Numbered from the stretch's first letter, positions 7,676-17,046 are shown. The stretch: 64,000 bases of DNA from Castellaniella sp036379515 (GCF_036379515.1 NZ_DASVGN010000008.1:32957-96956); one strand, 5' to 3'. Notes: a model not told the origin generated them from the sequence alone. Translations and numbers: made by a program.

Positions 7676-8863
7676 CTAGCGGCCCGCAGCCGCCCGAACC
7701 AGGCGGCGTTTCAGAAATGGCAGCGTATCCACTACCCGCATGCCAGCGTTGCGCGCCCAAGCAACCGGTGCATAGGGCACGTCGAACAATTTTTGCAGGC
7801 CATCGGTGACCAGCACCATGGCCCAGACAGGCTCGGCCCTCGAACGACGGTACCGTGCCAGGACACGTTCATCGCCCAGCGCGCGGAACGACTCGCGCTG
7901 CTCGATGACATCGGCCAGCGCCTGCACGTCGCTCAGTCCCAGATTCAAGCCCTGACCCGCCAGCGGATGCACGCGATGCGCCGCATCCCCGACCAAGGCC
8001 ACGTGAGATGCAACCAGCGCACTACGCTCCAGACTGAGCGAAAACCCCTGTGGACGCGCCCGCAGGCCAAGATGGCCCAAGCGGCCCGCACAGATGGCCT
8101 GCGCATGCATTGCCAGGAAAGATTGCTGCGCCTCGGACGACATTGCCAGCCATTCGCGAGCGCGGCCTTCGCGCAGCGACCAGACCAGCGACCCTTGCGA
8201 GCCCTGCGCCGTATCCGGCATGGGGAGCACCGCAAATACGCTGTCGCCCGTAAACCACTGGAAAGCGCGATTTTGGTGAGGACGCTCAAGATCGAGATGC
8301 GCCACTACACCCATGTGGCCATACGGCACATAGGTGTGCTCGATGGCGGCTGCCTGGCGCACGGAAGATCGTGCGCCATCGGCACCGACCAGCAGGCTGA
8401 CCGCCAAGGCCTGCCCGCCCACCGTCGTCACCTGAACCCCACCCGACACCGTCTGCAGCGACGCAAACGTGTCTTCGACCCAAGGCACTCCAAACACGTC
8501 AACTGCCTGTCGCAACGCCCGCTCGATCGCGCTGGATTCAACGATCCAGGCCATCGCCGAGCGCGCATCCTGCCAGGCAGACAGATTGACGGCACCGTCG
8601 GCGTCTCCGTAGATTTCCATGGCTTCGACCGGACACATGCGCCGCGCATCCAGCAGGCGCCAGGCACCCAGGCGATCCAGCAACACCCGACTGGACTCGG
8701 ACAAGGCGTACACCCGGGGGCAATACACATCCTCTGCGGGATCGGCCAGCGCCTGCCGGGGCCCCAGCAGGCGGACCTCTTGCCCCTGGCGCGCCAGCGC
8801 CAGCGCACAGGCCAGACCCACAATACCGGTCCCGACGACGAGGATGGATTCCTGAGTTTTCAT
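7676..8863 (-). CDS. UbiH/UbiF/VisC-family FAD-dependent monooxygenase
   Basis: The 395-residue flavoprotein hydroxylase has the FAD dinucleotide motif VVGTGIVGLACALALARQG near the N-terminus, the mid-protein VGADGARSSVRQAA motif, and the second FAD motif GDAAHRVHPLAGQGLNLGL. This is the ubiquinone-hydroxylase family, which adds hydroxyl groups to the ubiquinone ring at the membrane. Which ring position it acts on cannot be told here. It sits 26 bases upstream of dsbC on the same strand, so the two are probably co-transcribed. Confidence 0.87.
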   Translation of the reverse strand: MKTQESILVVGTGIVGLACALALARQGQEVRLLGPRQALADPAEDVYCPRVYALSESSRVLLDRLGAWRLLDARRMCPVEAMEIYGDADGAVNLSAWQDARSAMAWIVESSAIERALRQAVDVFGVPWVEDTFASLQTVSGGVQVTTVGGQALAVSLLVGADGARSSVRQAAAIEHTYVPYGHMGVVAHLDLERPHQNRAFQWFTGDSVFAVLPMPDTAQGSQGSLVWSLREGRAREWLAMSSEAQQSFLAMHAQAICAGRLGHLGLRARPQGFSLSLERSALVASHVALVGDAAHRVHPLAGQGLNLGLSDVQALADVIEQRESFRALGDERVLARYRRSRAEPVWAMVLVTDGLQKLFDVPYAPVAWARNAGMRVVDTLPFLKRRLVRAAAGR

Positions 8864-8941
8864 GCGCTCATATTAACCTGCACCCCAGCCCCCACCGGCC
8901 AGGATTTGCAACGCCATATGGCAGGTTCAAGCACCCTGCGT

Positions 8942-10210
8942 TCATCGGGCCGAAGGCGCGCCCGCAGCAGTGGGCCACAACAGCCACATTTCGCCCGTCT
9001 GCTTCATGCGACCCGCCAGCGCACCGGCCTCGGGACCGGTCCCCCAGTAGAAGTCCGCCCGACCGGCCCCCTGGATCGCCGCCCCGGTATCCAGGGCGTA
9101 CACCAGGCGCCGTAAAGGACCTCCTCCTGGCCGCTGGGTGTCCAGATAGACGGGGGTGCCCAGCGGCACAAAGCGCGTATCCACCGCAATCGCACGCTGC
9201 GGTTGCAGAGGTACGCCATAGGCCCCATTCGGCCCCAGCTCGGAGTCCGTGATGGCTTCTTCACGGAAAAATACCATGGCCGGGTTCACGTTGAGCATCT
9301 GCTGCACGCGATCAGGGTGCGCGCGTGCCCACCGCTTGATGTTCTGCATGGAAGTCTGCGCCAGCGGCATCGCCCCCTGGCGGGCCAACCACTGCCCAAT
9401 CGACACATAAGGCCGGCCGTTGTGATCGGCGTACGCCAGACGAATCACGGAACCATCAGGCAAAATGGCACGGCCAGACCCTTGAATCTGCAGGAAAAAA
9501 GCCTCGACCGGGTCATTGGCCCAGACGATGACGGGAGGCTGGCGTGCCGGATCTGCGGCGATCTCGGCCCGCGTGTCGTAGGGCACGACGCGCTTGCCTT
9601 CGAGCTTGCCGCGCACCCGCTTGCCCGCAAGTTCGGGATAGACCGATCCCAGGTCAATCGTGAGCAAATCCGCCGGCGTCGCATACAGCGGCCATTGATA
9701 GACACCGCCCCGCGTGCGCGAAGCGTGGATCAGGGGTTCGTAATAACCCGTGACCATGCCACTGGCTGGCCGGCCGGAGGCGAGCTCCAGGCGCCACGGC
9801 CGCAGCTGAGCCTGCAGGAACTGGCGAACCACGTCACCCGGGGCATCCGGACCCAGGCCGGATTGCACCGCCGCCTGGCAAACCGGCTGCCAGGCACGCG
9901 GATTGGCGCGCGCCGGGCTTGCCAACGACCCGGCCGGGCGCATCAGGCCCCGACAATCGTTCAGAAGGCCCTTCCAGACGTGGGACAGGTCGTCGGCCGA
10001 CCAGCCTGGCAGGTTCTGCCAGCCCACGGGGGCATACCGCCCCTGCAGCACGCGCGCAGGTGTATCGGGGAGCGCAGAAAGCGCGGGAACGACCAGGGGC
10101 CCTTCGGGGACCGCAGCTGCGGGTCCTGGCGCACCAGACTCCTTGACGGGAACCGTACTGCAGGCGCTCAGGGCGGCAAGCAACACCGCAGACCACAAAA
10201 GCTTCTTCAT
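8942..10210 (-). CDS. mltA: Membrane-bound lytic murein transglycosylase A
   Basis: The 422-residue lipoprotein has the lipobox LSAC at Cys17 and the MltA domains. Motifs are GMVTGYYEPL, the Asp-rich 3D region VALDTRFVPLGTPVYLD and YALDTGAAIQGAGRADFYWGTG, which holds the catalytic Asp. It cleaves peptidoglycan to 1,6-anhydromuropeptides at the inner face of the outer membrane during wall turnover. It is divergent from rpe, with 73 bases between them. Confidence 0.93.
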   Translation of the reverse strand: MKKLLWSAVLLAALSACSTVPVKESGAPGPAAAVPEGPLVVPALSALPDTPARVLQGRYAPVGWQNLPGWSADDLSHVWKGLLNDCRGLMRPAGSLASPARANPRAWQPVCQAAVQSGLGPDAPGDVVRQFLQAQLRPWRLELASGRPASGMVTGYYEPLIHASRTRGGVYQWPLYATPADLLTIDLGSVYPELAGKRVRGKLEGKRVVPYDTRAEIAADPARQPPVIVWANDPVEAFFLQIQGSGRAILPDGSVIRLAYADHNGRPYVSIGQWLARQGAMPLAQTSMQNIKRWARAHPDRVQQMLNVNPAMVFFREEAITDSELGPNGAYGVPLQPQRAIAVDTRFVPLGTPVYLDTQRPGGGPLRRLVYALDTGAAIQGAGRADFYWGTGPEAGALAGRMKQTGEMWLLWPTAAGAPSAR

Positions 10211-10283
10211 GCTGAAAGAGGGTGCACTAAAATGCGAGCAGATCGCAATCCTACATCATGACACACCGAGAACTGCTTTTGCC

Positions 10284-10991
10284 ATGACCGACCTGCCCGT
10301 TGCTCACATTGCCCCCAGTCTGCTGTCTGCCGATTTTGCCCGCCTGGGAGAAGAAGTCGCGCAGGTCATGGCCGCTGGCGCCGATTGGATCCACTTCGAC
10401 GTGATGGACAACCACTTCGTGCCCAATCTGACCATGGGGCCCATGGTGTGCGCCGCCCTGCGTCCACACACCACAGCCCCCATCGATGTGCACCTGATGG
10501 TAGAACCCGTCGACGCACTGGTTCCCGCCTTTGCCAAAGCGGGTGCCAACGTCATCAGCTTTCATCCGGAAGCCTCGCACCACGTGGACCGCACTCTGGC
10601 GTTGATCCGCGACCACGGCTGCCGCGCAGGGCTGGTGCTCAACCCCGCCACGCCGCTTCACTGGCTGGACCACGTCATGGAACGCCTGGACCTGGTCCTG
10701 CTCATGTCCGTCAACCCCGGGTTCGGCGGCCAATCCTTCATCCCGCACACACTTGCCAAGATTGCCGAGGCACGCCACCGCATCGACCGCTGGACCGCAG
10801 AAGGCGGCCAGGTCATTGCACTGGAAGTGGACGGTGGCGTGAAGGTCGACAACATTGCCGACATCCGCGCGGCTGGGGCCGACACCTTCGTGGCGGGTTC
10901 GGCCATCTTCGGGCAACCCGACTACACTGCCACCATTGCCGCGCTGCGGGCCGGGATCGCCCAAGGCGACGCACGCCGCCGCAGCGCCTGA
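10284..10991 (+). CDS. rpe: Ribulose-phosphate 3-epimerase
   Basis: The 235-residue TIM-barrel enzyme has IAPSLLSADFARLGEEV at the start, the metal and acid/base residues in HFDVMDNHFVPNLTMGP, HLMVEP, and the C-terminal ALEVDGGVKVDNI phosphate-binding region. It interconverts ribulose-5-phosphate and xylulose-5-phosphate in the pentose phosphate and Calvin pathways. The frame is open far upstream, antisense to mltA; ATG 10284 gives the family N-terminus. It is the first gene of rpe-gph-(trpL)-trpE, an order widespread in beta- and gammaproteobacteria. Confidence 0.95.
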   Translation: MTDLPVAHIAPSLLSADFARLGEEVAQVMAAGADWIHFDVMDNHFVPNLTMGPMVCAALRPHTTAPIDVHLMVEPVDALVPAFAKAGANVISFHPEASHHVDRTLALIRDHGCRAGLVLNPATPLHWLDHVMERLDLVLLMSVNPGFGGQSFIPHTLAKIAEARHRIDRWTAEGGQVIALEVDGGVKVDNIADIRAAGADTFVAGSAIFGQPDYTATIAALRAGIAQGDARRRSA

Positions 10992-11005
10992 ACACTGGAG
11001 TCCTC

Positions 11006-11692
11006 ATGCGTTTTTCCGCCATTTTGTTCGACCTGGACGGCACCCTGCTCAACACCATCCCCGACCTGGCGGGCGCGGCCAACGCCATGCGCCACGATCT
11101 CGGGATGGCACCTGTTGCCCAGGACATCCTGGCTACTTACGTGGGCAAAGGCGCGGAGCAGCTGGTGATTCGTGCCCTGCAACACGACGGCGCTACAGCC
11201 GATGATGCACTCGTCGCACGCGGCCTGGCCTGCTACACACAGCACTACCGCCGACTCAGCGGCACACAGAGCCACCCGTACCCTGGGGTCCTGGAAGGCT
11301 TGAACCTGTTCCGCGCAGCAGGCTGCCAGATGGCGGTGGTGACCAACAAAAGCACCGAATTTACTGGTCCGCTTCTGCGCCATCACGGACTGGTCGACTT
11401 CTTCGATGTGGTCGTGTGCGGCGATACCTGCACACAAAAGAAGCCCGACCCCATGCCCGTGCTGTACGCCTGCAAGCAGCTCGATGTGCCCCCGGACCAA
11501 GCCCTGTTCATCGGCGATTCCATCAACGACGCACTGGCTGCGCAGGCCGCCGGCATCCCCATGCTGGCGCTTCCTTACGGCTACAATGAAGGGCGCCCCG
11601 TGCAGAGCCTCCCTGCGGATGCTATAGTGGGCTCCCTTATCGAGGCCGCCCAATGGGCAGGCTGCGCGACCAGGCCTACCGAACCCGCATGA
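11006..11692 (+). CDS. gph: Phosphoglycolate phosphatase
   Basis: The 228-residue HAD-superfamily hydrolase has the nucleophile motif FDLDGTLLNT (Asp9 and Asp11), the threonine motif VVTNK, and the lysine/aspartate motifs QKKPDPMP and FIGDSINDALAA. It removes phosphate from 2-phosphoglycolate formed by Rubisco or DNA repair. GGAG at 10997-11000 precedes ATG 11006, 14 bases after rpe. Its last codons carry a candidate extended -10 promoter, and its TGA stop overlaps the ATG of the tryptophan leader peptide, linking gph translation to trpE control. Confidence 0.93.
   Translation: MRFSAILFDLDGTLLNTIPDLAGAANAMRHDLGMAPVAQDILATYVGKGAEQLVIRALQHDGATADDALVARGLACYTQHYRRLSGTQSHPYPGVLEGLNLFRAAGCQMAVVTNKSTEFTGPLLRHHGLVDFFDVVVCGDTCTQKKPDPMPVLYACKQLDVPPDQALFIGDSINDALAAQAAGIPMLALPYGYNEGRPVQSLPADAIVGSLIEAAQWAGCATRPTEPA
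11620..11628 (+). promoter_or_regulatory. Candidate extended -10 promoter for trpL-trpE inside gph
   Basis: TGC-TATAGT at 11620-11628 fits an extended -10 element (TGnTATAAT with one mismatch). No good -35 is seen, which is usual for extended -10 promoters. Initiation near 11635 would give an attenuator RNA starting about 54 bases before the leader peptide. Confidence 0.4.
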
Positions 11693-11751
11693 AACTGCTT
11701 CGCTATTACCCGATCACCTCTGGCGCCTACTGGCGCTGGTGGCATTCCTGA
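11689..11751 (+). CDS. trpL: Tryptophan operon leader peptide
   Basis: A 20-residue ORF ends in YWRWWHS, with three Trp codons (11731-11733, 11737-11742) in its last six residues, shortly before a Rho-independent terminator and trpE. This is the classic arrangement of a ribosome-mediated trp attenuator: stalling at Trp codons when charged tRNA-Trp is scarce lets an antiterminator form. Its ATG overlaps the gph stop (ATGA at 11689-11692), so it has no separate ribosome site and is probably translated by ribosomes finishing gph. Short length limits proof from coding statistics, but three Trp codons in this position are very unlikely by chance. Confidence 0.85.
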   Translation: MKLLRYYPITSGAYWRWWHS

Positions 11752-11803
11752 TCCGGGCAATGAGCACTTGGTCGGCGCGCAACATCGTCTGACCGCACAC
11801 TCC

Positions 11804-11833
11804 AAACCCGGACCACAGACTGGCCGGGTTTTT
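11804..11833 (+). terminator. trp attenuator terminator
   Basis: AAACCCGG and CCGGGTTT (11804-11811 and 11824-11831), extended by CCA/TGG around a CAGAC loop and followed by TTTTT, form a strong intrinsic terminator 37 bases before trpE. The segment CCGGG at 11753-11757, just past the leader stop, can instead pair with CCCGG at 11807-11811 to form an antiterminator. GCGCC at 11723-11727 can pair with GGCGC at 11774-11778 as the protector. The pairings are read by eye. Confidence 0.8.
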
Positions 11834-11870
11834 CATTCTGTCCCGGCCCCTCTTCCACCCAGAGACCCCT

Positions 11871-13391
11871 ATGACAGAAATCGAATTCAACGCACTGGCC
11901 GCCCAAGGCTATAACCGCATTCCGCTGATCGCGGAAACGTACGCCGATCTGGACACGCCGCTGGCCATCTACCTAAAGCTGGCGCACGCCGGTCCCGAGG
12001 CCGGTCGCAACAGCTGCCTGCTGGAATCCGTCGTCGGCGGCGAGCGGTTCGGACGCTATTCGTTCATCGGATTGCCGGCCAAGACGCTCATCCGCGCCAC
12101 AGGGACCACCACGGAAGTCGTCACCAAAGGGCAAGTCGTGGAAACCCACGAGGGCGACCCGCTCGCCTTCATCGAGGCCTATCAGGCCCGCTTCAAGGTG
12201 GCACTGCGCCCCGGCATGCCGCGCTTTGCGGGGGGACTGGCGGGTTACTTCGGCTACGACACGGTGCGCCACATCGAACCCCGCCTGGGCCCCTGCGTCA
12301 AGCCGCTGCCTGCGAGTCAGCAGCCCGGAACCCCCGACATCATGCTCATGCACGTGGACGAACTGGTGATCGTGGACAATCTGGCCGGGCGCACCTACTT
12401 GATCGTCTACGCAGACCCACAGCAGCCTGAAGCCTATGCCCTGGCTCGCCGCCGCCTGAAGGCATTGCGCGAAAAGCTGCGCACCCCGGTGGTGATCCCC
12501 TACGCCTATGCCAGCATGCAGACACCTACCGAGCGGGACTTCAAGAAGGAAGACTATCTGGCCGCCGTACACAAGGCCAAGGAATACATCGCCGCTGGCG
12601 ACCTGATGCAGGTTCAAGTGGGGCAAGTGATTGCCAAGCCCTTCCGTGATTCACCGCTGTCACTCTATCGGGCGCTGCGCTCGCTCAACCCGTCGCCCTA
12701 TATGTACTACTGGAATTTCGACAGCTTCCACATCGTGGGCGCTTCGCCGGAAATCCTGGTGCGCAAGGACCACGAGACCCTGGAGGGCAAGACCCACGAA
12801 ACCGTGACCATCCGTCCACTGGCCGGTACGCGCAAGCGCGGTACCACCCAGGAAGAAGATCTGCGTCTGGAAAAGGAACTGCTCGCCGATCCCAAGGAGC
12901 GCGCCGAGCACGTCATGCTCATCGACCTGGCGCGCAACGACATCGGTCGCGTCGCCAAGACCGGCACAGTCGAAGTCACCGACACCATGACCATCGAGCG
13001 CTACTCGCACGTCATGCATCTGGTGTCCAACGTGCGCGGTGAACTCAACGACGGGATGAGCAACATCGACGTGCTGCGGGCTACTTTCCCGGCCGGAACC
13101 CTCACGGGCGCACCCAAAGTGCGCGCCATGGAAATCATCGACGAGCTCGAACCCGTGCGGCGCGGCATATACGGGGGCGCTGCCGGCTACATGAGCTACG
13201 GCGGCGAGATGGATCTGGCCATCGCGATCCGCACCGGCATCATCCGCGACGGCATGCTGTACGTGCAGGCCGCGGCCGGCATCGTGGCTGATTCGGATCC
13301 CGAGAAAGAATATCTGGAAACCGAGGCCAAGGCGCGCGCCCTGCTACGGGCCGCAGAACAGGTCCAGTTCGGCCTGGACGAGCCCATCTGA
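11871..13391 (+). CDS. trpE: Anthranilate synthase component I
   Basis: The 506-residue chorismate-utilising subunit has the N-terminal regulatory domain with LLESVVGGERFGRYSFIG (the LLES motif binds Trp in feedback inhibition) and the catalytic domain with HETVTIRPLAGTRKRG, AEHVMLIDLARNDIGRV and TLTGAPKVRAMEII. With TrpG it converts chorismate and glutamine to anthranilate. It is separated from trpGDC by the inserted convergent lactate operon, a split trp arrangement known in Burkholderiales. Expression is probably controlled by the leader peptide and terminator just upstream. Confidence 0.96.
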   Translation: MTEIEFNALAAQGYNRIPLIAETYADLDTPLAIYLKLAHAGPEAGRNSCLLESVVGGERFGRYSFIGLPAKTLIRATGTTTEVVTKGQVVETHEGDPLAFIEAYQARFKVALRPGMPRFAGGLAGYFGYDTVRHIEPRLGPCVKPLPASQQPGTPDIMLMHVDELVIVDNLAGRTYLIVYADPQQPEAYALARRRLKALREKLRTPVVIPYAYASMQTPTERDFKKEDYLAAVHKAKEYIAAGDLMQVQVGQVIAKPFRDSPLSLYRALRSLNPSPYMYYWNFDSFHIVGASPEILVRKDHETLEGKTHETVTIRPLAGTRKRGTTQEEDLRLEKELLADPKERAEHVMLIDLARNDIGRVAKTGTVEVTDTMTIERYSHVMHLVSNVRGELNDGMSNIDVLRATFPAGTLTGAPKVRAMEIIDELEPVRRGIYGGAAGYMSYGGEMDLAIAIRTGIIRDGMLYVQAAAGIVADSDPEKEYLETEAKARALLRAAEQVQFGLDEPI

Positions 13392-13399
13392 AGCCGGCT

Positions 13400-13436
13400 G
13401 CCTTCTCGAGCCGCCGCAATGGCGGCCCGTGAAGGC
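13400..13436. terminator. Nested inverted repeat between trpE and lldD
   Basis: GCCTTC...GAAGGC enclose GCCGCC...GGCGGC, giving a two-part stem between the convergent genes. There is no T-run, so it is a weak or bidirectional termination or stabilising structure. Confidence 0.4.
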
Positions 13437-13440
13437 GTGC

Positions 13441-14577
13441 TTACGCGCGAACCAGCGAATCGGCCGTAATGTCGGCGATCGTGCGGGCACCCGTGAGTGT
13501 CATGGCCACACGCATTTCTTTTTCGATCAGAGACAACAGGTTCGAGACCCCTGCCTCGCCGCCCACTCCCAACGCGAACAGGAAAGCCCGGCCCAGGAGC
13601 ACCATGTCCGCGCCCAGCGCCAGCATGCGCACCACGTCCAGCCCCGTGCGAACGCCCGAATCGGCAAACAGCGCCAGCTGCCCTTTCACCGCGTCCGCGA
13701 TGGGCGGCAAGGCTCGGACCGAAGACAGCACACCGTCGAGCTGACGGCCGCCATGATTGGACACAATGATGCCGTCGGCACCAAAGCGCACGGCGTCGCG
13801 CGCATCGTCCGGATCGAGAATTCCCTTGATCACCATGGGCCCCTTCCAGAAATCGCGAATCCATTCCAGGTCTTTCCAGGAAATCGACGGATCGAAATTG
13901 GCGCCCAACCAGCCGATGTAGTCTTCAAGCCCCGTGGGCTTGCCCAGGTAGTGGGACACGTTTCCGAGATCGTGCGGACGCCCCCATAGCCCGACATCCC
14001 AGGACCAGCACGGATGCGTCATCGCTTGCCAGTACCGACGCCACTTTGCATACGGCCCGCTCATGCCCGCATGTGCATCACGATAGCGCGCCCCCGGGAC
14101 TGGCATGTCCACCGTGAAAACCAGCGTGGACACGCCCGCTGCCTGCGCCCGCTCGAGCACGCTCTTCATGAAGCCGCGATCTTTCAGGACATAGAGCTGG
14201 AACCACATGGGCCGACTGATGGCTGGCGCCACCTCTTCGATCGGGCATACGGAGACCGTCGACATCGTGAACGGAATGCCGTGCTTGTCGGCAGCGCGCG
14301 CGGCCTGGACTTCGCCCCGGCGCGCATACATGCCACACAAGCCCACCGGCCCCAGAGCCACCGGCATCGCCAGCGATTCGCCAAACACCCGGGTGCTCAA
14401 GTCCAAAGACGACATGTCCCGCAACACCCGCTGACGCAGCGCAATCCCCGACAGGTCGCTGACGTTGTGCTGCAAGGTGTATTCGGCATAGGCGCCGCCG
14501 TCCGCGTAATGGAACAGGAAGGGAGGAATGCGGCGCTTGGCGGCCGCACGGTAATCCGTGGAAGCAGAAATGATCAT
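13441..14577 (-). CDS. lldD: L-lactate dehydrogenase (FMN, quinone-linked)
   Basis: The 378-residue FMN enzyme has the alpha-hydroxy acid oxidase motifs. Lys251 lies in VIKGIL, and the active-site stretch SNHGGRQLDG holds the catalytic His275 and substrate-binding Arg278, the same numbering as E. coli LldD. It oxidises L-lactate to pyruvate at the inner membrane and passes electrons to ubiquinone. It is the last gene of lldP-lldR-lldD, 3 bases after lldR, matching the E. coli lldPRD order. Induction by lactate through LldR is expected. Confidence 0.94.
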   Translation of the reverse strand: MIISASTDYRAAAKRRIPPFLFHYADGGAYAEYTLQHNVSDLSGIALRQRVLRDMSSLDLSTRVFGESLAMPVALGPVGLCGMYARRGEVQAARAADKHGIPFTMSTVSVCPIEEVAPAISRPMWFQLYVLKDRGFMKSVLERAQAAGVSTLVFTVDMPVPGARYRDAHAGMSGPYAKWRRYWQAMTHPCWSWDVGLWGRPHDLGNVSHYLGKPTGLEDYIGWLGANFDPSISWKDLEWIRDFWKGPMVIKGILDPDDARDAVRFGADGIIVSNHGGRQLDGVLSSVRALPPIADAVKGQLALFADSGVRTGLDVVRMLALGADMVLLGRAFLFALGVGGEAGVSNLLSLIEKEMRVAMTLTGARTIADITADSLVRA

Positions 14578-14580
14578 GAG

Positions 14581-15339
14581 TCAGTCATAAAAAGAAGGCA
14601 GGCGAGACGAACGCGCCCGACGGGCCTCGTCTTCATCCAATGCCCGCACACTTTGGTGCACGAAATCCAGATGCTGCCAGACGGTGGCCCGAGCCATCTC
14701 GGGGTCTCCATCGAGAATGGCCTGCATCAGGGCCCTATGCTGGGCCGTAAGCTGGTCCAGCGTGAACCGGCGCGTGTACATGCGCTGGCGATTTTCGGTG
14801 ACGGTGGCGCGCAGGAGTTCGAAGACTCCTCGCATCATCTGGATCAGCACCAGATTATGCGAAGCCTCGGCGATCGCCAGATGAAACTGCGCATCCGCCT
14901 TCGCCGACTGCCCCGGATCGTCACTGCTCTGAAAGCGCAGCATGTCGTCGAACCGGTCCTGGATACGGCTTCGATCCATGGGAGTCGCACGCAGTGCAGC
15001 ATGCCAGGCCGTACCACCCTCGAGCGCGTAACGCGCCTCGAGCACGTCATAGCGATATTCGAGATCGTCGGATACAAGCTCGTTGAGCGACTGCACCAGT
15101 TGCCGTCGGGAGCCTCCGGCCAGGGACGCAGCACTTGACCGAACGAAGGTCCCGCCGCCTTGCTGGCTCTCGAGCAGGCCACGGCTCGCCAGTTGCTGGA
15201 TAGCCTCTCGGATCGAGGGGCGAGAGGCCCCCAGGTCAAGCGCCAGCTGCCGTTCGGACGGCAGACGGGCACCCGGTGCCAGACCTTGTTCATCGATCAA
15301 GACCAGCAACTGCTCGGCAAGGCGATCAGACAAGCGCAT
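14581..15339 (-). CDS. lldR: GntR-family (FCD) lactate regulator LldR
   Basis: The 252-residue regulator has an N-terminal winged helix (LPSERQLALDLGASRPSIREAI, then GGGTFV at the wing) and an all-alpha FCD ligand domain with conserved Asp/His residues that bind metal or carboxylate. Its place between the lactate permease and dehydrogenase genes identifies it as LldR. FadR/FCD regulators bind TGGTnnnACCA-type operators, and three such sites occur upstream of lldP. It probably represses the operon until lactate is present. Confidence 0.9.
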   Translation of the reverse strand: MRLSDRLAEQLLVLIDEQGLAPGARLPSERQLALDLGASRPSIREAIQQLASRGLLESQQGGGTFVRSSAASLAGGSRRQLVQSLNELVSDDLEYRYDVLEARYALEGGTAWHAALRATPMDRSRIQDRFDDMLRFQSSDDPGQSAKADAQFHLAIAEASHNLVLIQMMRGVFELLRATVTENRQRMYTRRFTLDQLTAQHRALMQAILDGDPEMARATVWQHLDFVHQSVRALDEDEARRARSSRLPSFYD

Positions 15340-15360
15340 GCGACCTCATGATTGAATATC

Positions 15361-17046
15361 TCACACCGCAGGGATCATCCACGGCAATACATAGGCCTGC
15401 AAGGTGGTCATCGCACCCACGATGGCGGCAAACAGCAGGCTGTATTTCAGCGTGAACCGCAACAGATCCGATTCGCGCCCCACCAGACCCACGGCAGCGC
15501 AGGCAATCGCAATCGACTGCGGAGAAATCATCTTGCCAGTCACACCACCCGTGGAGTTGGCCGCCACGAGGAGAACCTCGGGCACTCCGATCTGATGCGC
15601 CGTGGCCGCCTGCAAGGCTGCAAACAGCGCGTTGGACGACGTATCAGACCCGGTAAGGAACACACCCAGCCACCCCAGGAATGGCGAAAAGAACGTAAAA
15701 GCATGCCCCGAGTACGACAACGCAAGCGCGATCGTGACCGACAAGCCAGAATAGTTCGCAATGAAGGCAAAGGCCAGCACCATGCCGATGGTGTAGACCG
15801 GAACGGCCAGTTCCTTCAGGGTTTCAGCAAACACCCCCGCCGCGGTGGACACCTTCAAGCGAGCCAGACCGATCGAGACCAAGGCAGCAATAAAGATGGC
15901 TGACCCGGTCGCCGAAAACCAATCGAACTTGTAGACGGCACCGTAGGCAGTCGCCTGTGACACGATGGGCGGCATCTTTTGCACCAGGCCATCGAGGTAC
16001 GGCACGGGAAGACTGGCGATCCAGCCCTGCAGGGGGCCGCCCGCCGCAAACAAATGCTTGAAGGGCGGAATCGACCACACCGTCACCATGATGGTGAGCA
16101 CGATGAACGGCGACCAGGCTGCCGCGATTTCGCCCGTGGTGAAGCGCCGCCCGGAAGCCTGCGCTTCTTGCGCATCGGGGGCCAGGTGTTCCGCCCCCTT
16201 GCCGCTGGATGAGAAGCGGAAAATCGAGGCCGGCCGCCAGACTTTCAAGAACGCGGACAAGACCACCAGCGAGACCAATGCCGACGTGATGTCAGGCAGC
16301 TCGGGGCCGATGAAGTTCGACGTCAGGTACTGGGTGCCGGCAAAGCTGCCACCCGCCACGACCACGGCTGGCCAGGTTTCTTTCACACCGCGCCAGCCAT
16401 CCATGATCGCCATGATCACGAAGAGTACGAAGATCGTGAGGAACGGCAACTGGCGACCCGCCATCTCGCCAATGGAGAATGCCGGGATGCCCGTGACCTG
16501 CCCGGCCACAATAATGGGGATGCCCAAGGCACCAAAGGCCACGGGAGCTGTATTGGCCACCAGGCACAGGCCAGCGGCATACAGCGGCTGAAATCCCAAG
16601 CCTACCAACAGGGCCGCCGTGATGGCCACAGGCGCGCCAAAACCCGCTGCCCCCTCCAGGAAGGACCCGAACGCAAACCCCACCAGCAGCATTTGCAGTC
16701 TCTGGTCTGCCGTCAGGCTCAGGACCGACTCGCGAATAGTGTCGAACTGCCCGGTCTTCACCGAGATTTTGTAGAGGAACACCGCACCGATGATGATCCA
16801 GGCAATAGGCCACAAACCATAGAAGAAACCGTAAACCGCTGATGCCAGGGCCTGATCGACCGGCATACCGTAGAAAAACAACGCCACGGCCAGTGCGGAC
16901 AGGACCGTCAAGGTGCCGGCCAGCCAGCCCTTCAGGCGCAAGGCGGTCAGGCACACGAAGAAGACCAAGATGGGCAGGCAGGCAACCAGGGCCGACAACC
17001 AGATGTGGCCGCTTGGATCGTAATTTTGTTGCCAGATGGGTGACAT
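15361..17046 (-). CDS. lldP: L-lactate permease
   Basis: The 561-residue inner-membrane protein has a dozen or more hydrophobic segments and belongs to the lactate permease (LctP) family: WQQNYDPSGHIWLSALVACLP start, GAAGFGAPVAI and LGWLGVFLTGSDTSSNALFA, which is the family hallmark. It imports lactate with protons. It is the first gene of the operon. About 560 bases of non-coding DNA separate it from the trpG upstream ORF, and candidate LldR operators lie at 17104, 17280 and 17311. Confidence 0.94.
   Translation of the reverse strand: MSPIWQQNYDPSGHIWLSALVACLPILVFFVCLTALRLKGWLAGTLTVLSALAVALFFYGMPVDQALASAVYGFFYGLWPIAWIIIGAVFLYKISVKTGQFDTIRESVLSLTADQRLQMLLVGFAFGSFLEGAAGFGAPVAITAALLVGLGFQPLYAAGLCLVANTAPVAFGALGIPIIVAGQVTGIPAFSIGEMAGRQLPFLTIFVLFVIMAIMDGWRGVKETWPAVVVAGGSFAGTQYLTSNFIGPELPDITSALVSLVVLSAFLKVWRPASIFRFSSSGKGAEHLAPDAQEAQASGRRFTTGEIAAAWSPFIVLTIMVTVWSIPPFKHLFAAGGPLQGWIASLPVPYLDGLVQKMPPIVSQATAYGAVYKFDWFSATGSAIFIAALVSIGLARLKVSTAAGVFAETLKELAVPVYTIGMVLAFAFIANYSGLSVTIALALSYSGHAFTFFSPFLGWLGVFLTGSDTSSNALFAALQAATAHQIGVPEVLLVAANSTGGVTGKMISPQSIAIACAAVGLVGRESDLLRFTLKYSLLFAAIVGAMTTLQAYVLPWMIPAV

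Noticed and set aside
7793..9115. 440-codon plus-strand open frame
   Set aside because: Antisense shadow of the UbiH-family gene; composition is Arg/His/Gln-rich.
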